Assembly: GCA_013816275.1 (NCBI GenBank)
Contig: JACDER010000112.1
Coordinates: forward strand, 1 to 5,868
Reading direction: 5' to 3'
Source: Actinomycetota bacterium
Lineage (GTDB): Bacteria; Actinomycetota; Thermoleophilia; Gaiellales; Gaiellaceae
Length of the DNA stretch: 5,868 nucleotides
Positions 5,785 through 5,868 of the stretch are shown here, piece after piece (the first letter of the stretch is position 1; each line of letters opens with the position of its first letter). Made by a program: the position numbers and the translations under genes. The notes under the pieces are model-generated. The model saw only the letters and a program-made list of their open reading frames with translations. It did no database searches and had not been told where the DNA came from.

Positions 5785-5868
5785 GCTGAGCCCCGGGCCC
5801 TGGCTTCGCCTGACGGCGCTCGCCGCTGCGGCCGCGACCGGGCTCGCCGTGGCGAGCGGTGCGGGCGG
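5777..5868 (+). CDS. Start of a hydrophobic membrane protein, possibly a heme O/A biogenesis factor (partial)
   Basis: Only about 30 codons are visible before the window ends. The frame opens after a TGA at 5762-5764 and reads ISELSPGPWLRLTALAAAAA and on through TGLAVASGAG: a short polar head, an arginine, then a hydrophobic helix, typical of the first transmembrane segment of an inner-membrane protein. Directly after coxA in actinobacteria one often finds ctaB/ctaA-type heme O or heme A synthases, and the WLRLTALA opening would suit such a protein, but this is context-based inference. There is no ATG, GTG or TTG in this frame before GTG 5849, which is already inside the helix. A good Shine-Dalgarno, AAGGAG at 5764-5769, sits 7 nt ahead of ATC 5777, while CTG 5786 would give the natural-looking start MSPGPW. 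The start is therefore unresolved. The two other + frames give a stop or an Arg-rich shadow. Confidence 0.5.
   Translation, partial: MSELSPGPWLRLTALAAAAATGLAVASGAG

Noticed and set aside
5764..5790. Possible prfB-like +1 frameshift joining coxA to the next frame (Shine-Dalgarno, then CTC TGA)
   Set aside because: The Shine-Dalgarno is 9 nt from the CTC codon rather than the about 3 nt that stimulates prfB shifting, and the CTC tRNA would re-pair poorly in +1. CoxA ends naturally here, so a separate downstream gene is simpler.

Overview
This GC-rich window (roughly two-thirds G+C) looks like chromosomal DNA of a high-GC actinobacterium. The protein style (GTG starts, TANNNT boxes close to start codons, a caa3-type oxidase with a cytochrome c domain fused to subunit II) suggests the Thermoleophilia (Solirubrobacterales/Gaiellales). 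That placement is inference from protein resemblance; no marker gene is present.

Layout: (1) 2-808 +, the C-terminal part of a GH15 glucoamylase/trehalase-type glycosidase, cut by the window edge. (2) 821-2443 +, a 14-helix DHA2-type MFS exporter starting 12 nt after the GH15 stop. (3) 2474-2866 +, a small stand-alone tandem CBS-domain protein. (4) 2863-3147 -, a compact conserved-looking protein of unknown function, convergent with the CBS gene and divergent from coxB. (5) 3168-4154 +, coxB, the CuA plus cytochrome c subunit of an aa3/caa3 oxidase. (6) 4144-5784 +, coxA, the heme-copper catalytic subunit, overlapping coxB by 11 nt. (7) 5777/5786 to the right edge +, the beginning of a hydrophobic protein, perhaps a heme O/heme A biogenesis factor. 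There is no gene-free stretch longer than about 35 nt, and I saw no RNA gene, mobile element or CRISPR array.

The right half is a respiratory module. CoxB accepts electrons through its own heme c and CuA and passes them to the heme a / heme a3-CuB centre of CoxA, which reduces O2 and pumps protons. The left half is metabolic and transport: alpha-glucan or trehalose hydrolysis and drug or metabolite export. The CBS protein may sense adenine nucleotides, but nothing shows its partner.

The most interesting signals are regulatory and architectural. Three of the + strand genes (MFS, CBS, coxB) begin with GTG 7-9 nt after a TANNNT box and have no Shine-Dalgarno, which suggests leaderless transcripts. 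One hexamer at 3155-3160 lies exactly 7 nt from the coxB GTG and 7 nt from the ATG of the divergent gene. A palindromic CTAG serves as the stop codon of two convergent genes. A nested hairpin wraps the MFS stop codon just ahead of the CBS start. The last gene lacks an ordinary start codon in its expected frame. I did not find convincing evidence of a wholly new multi-gene system; the uncharacterised minus-strand gene sharing a promoter region with coxB is the best candidate for something undescribed.
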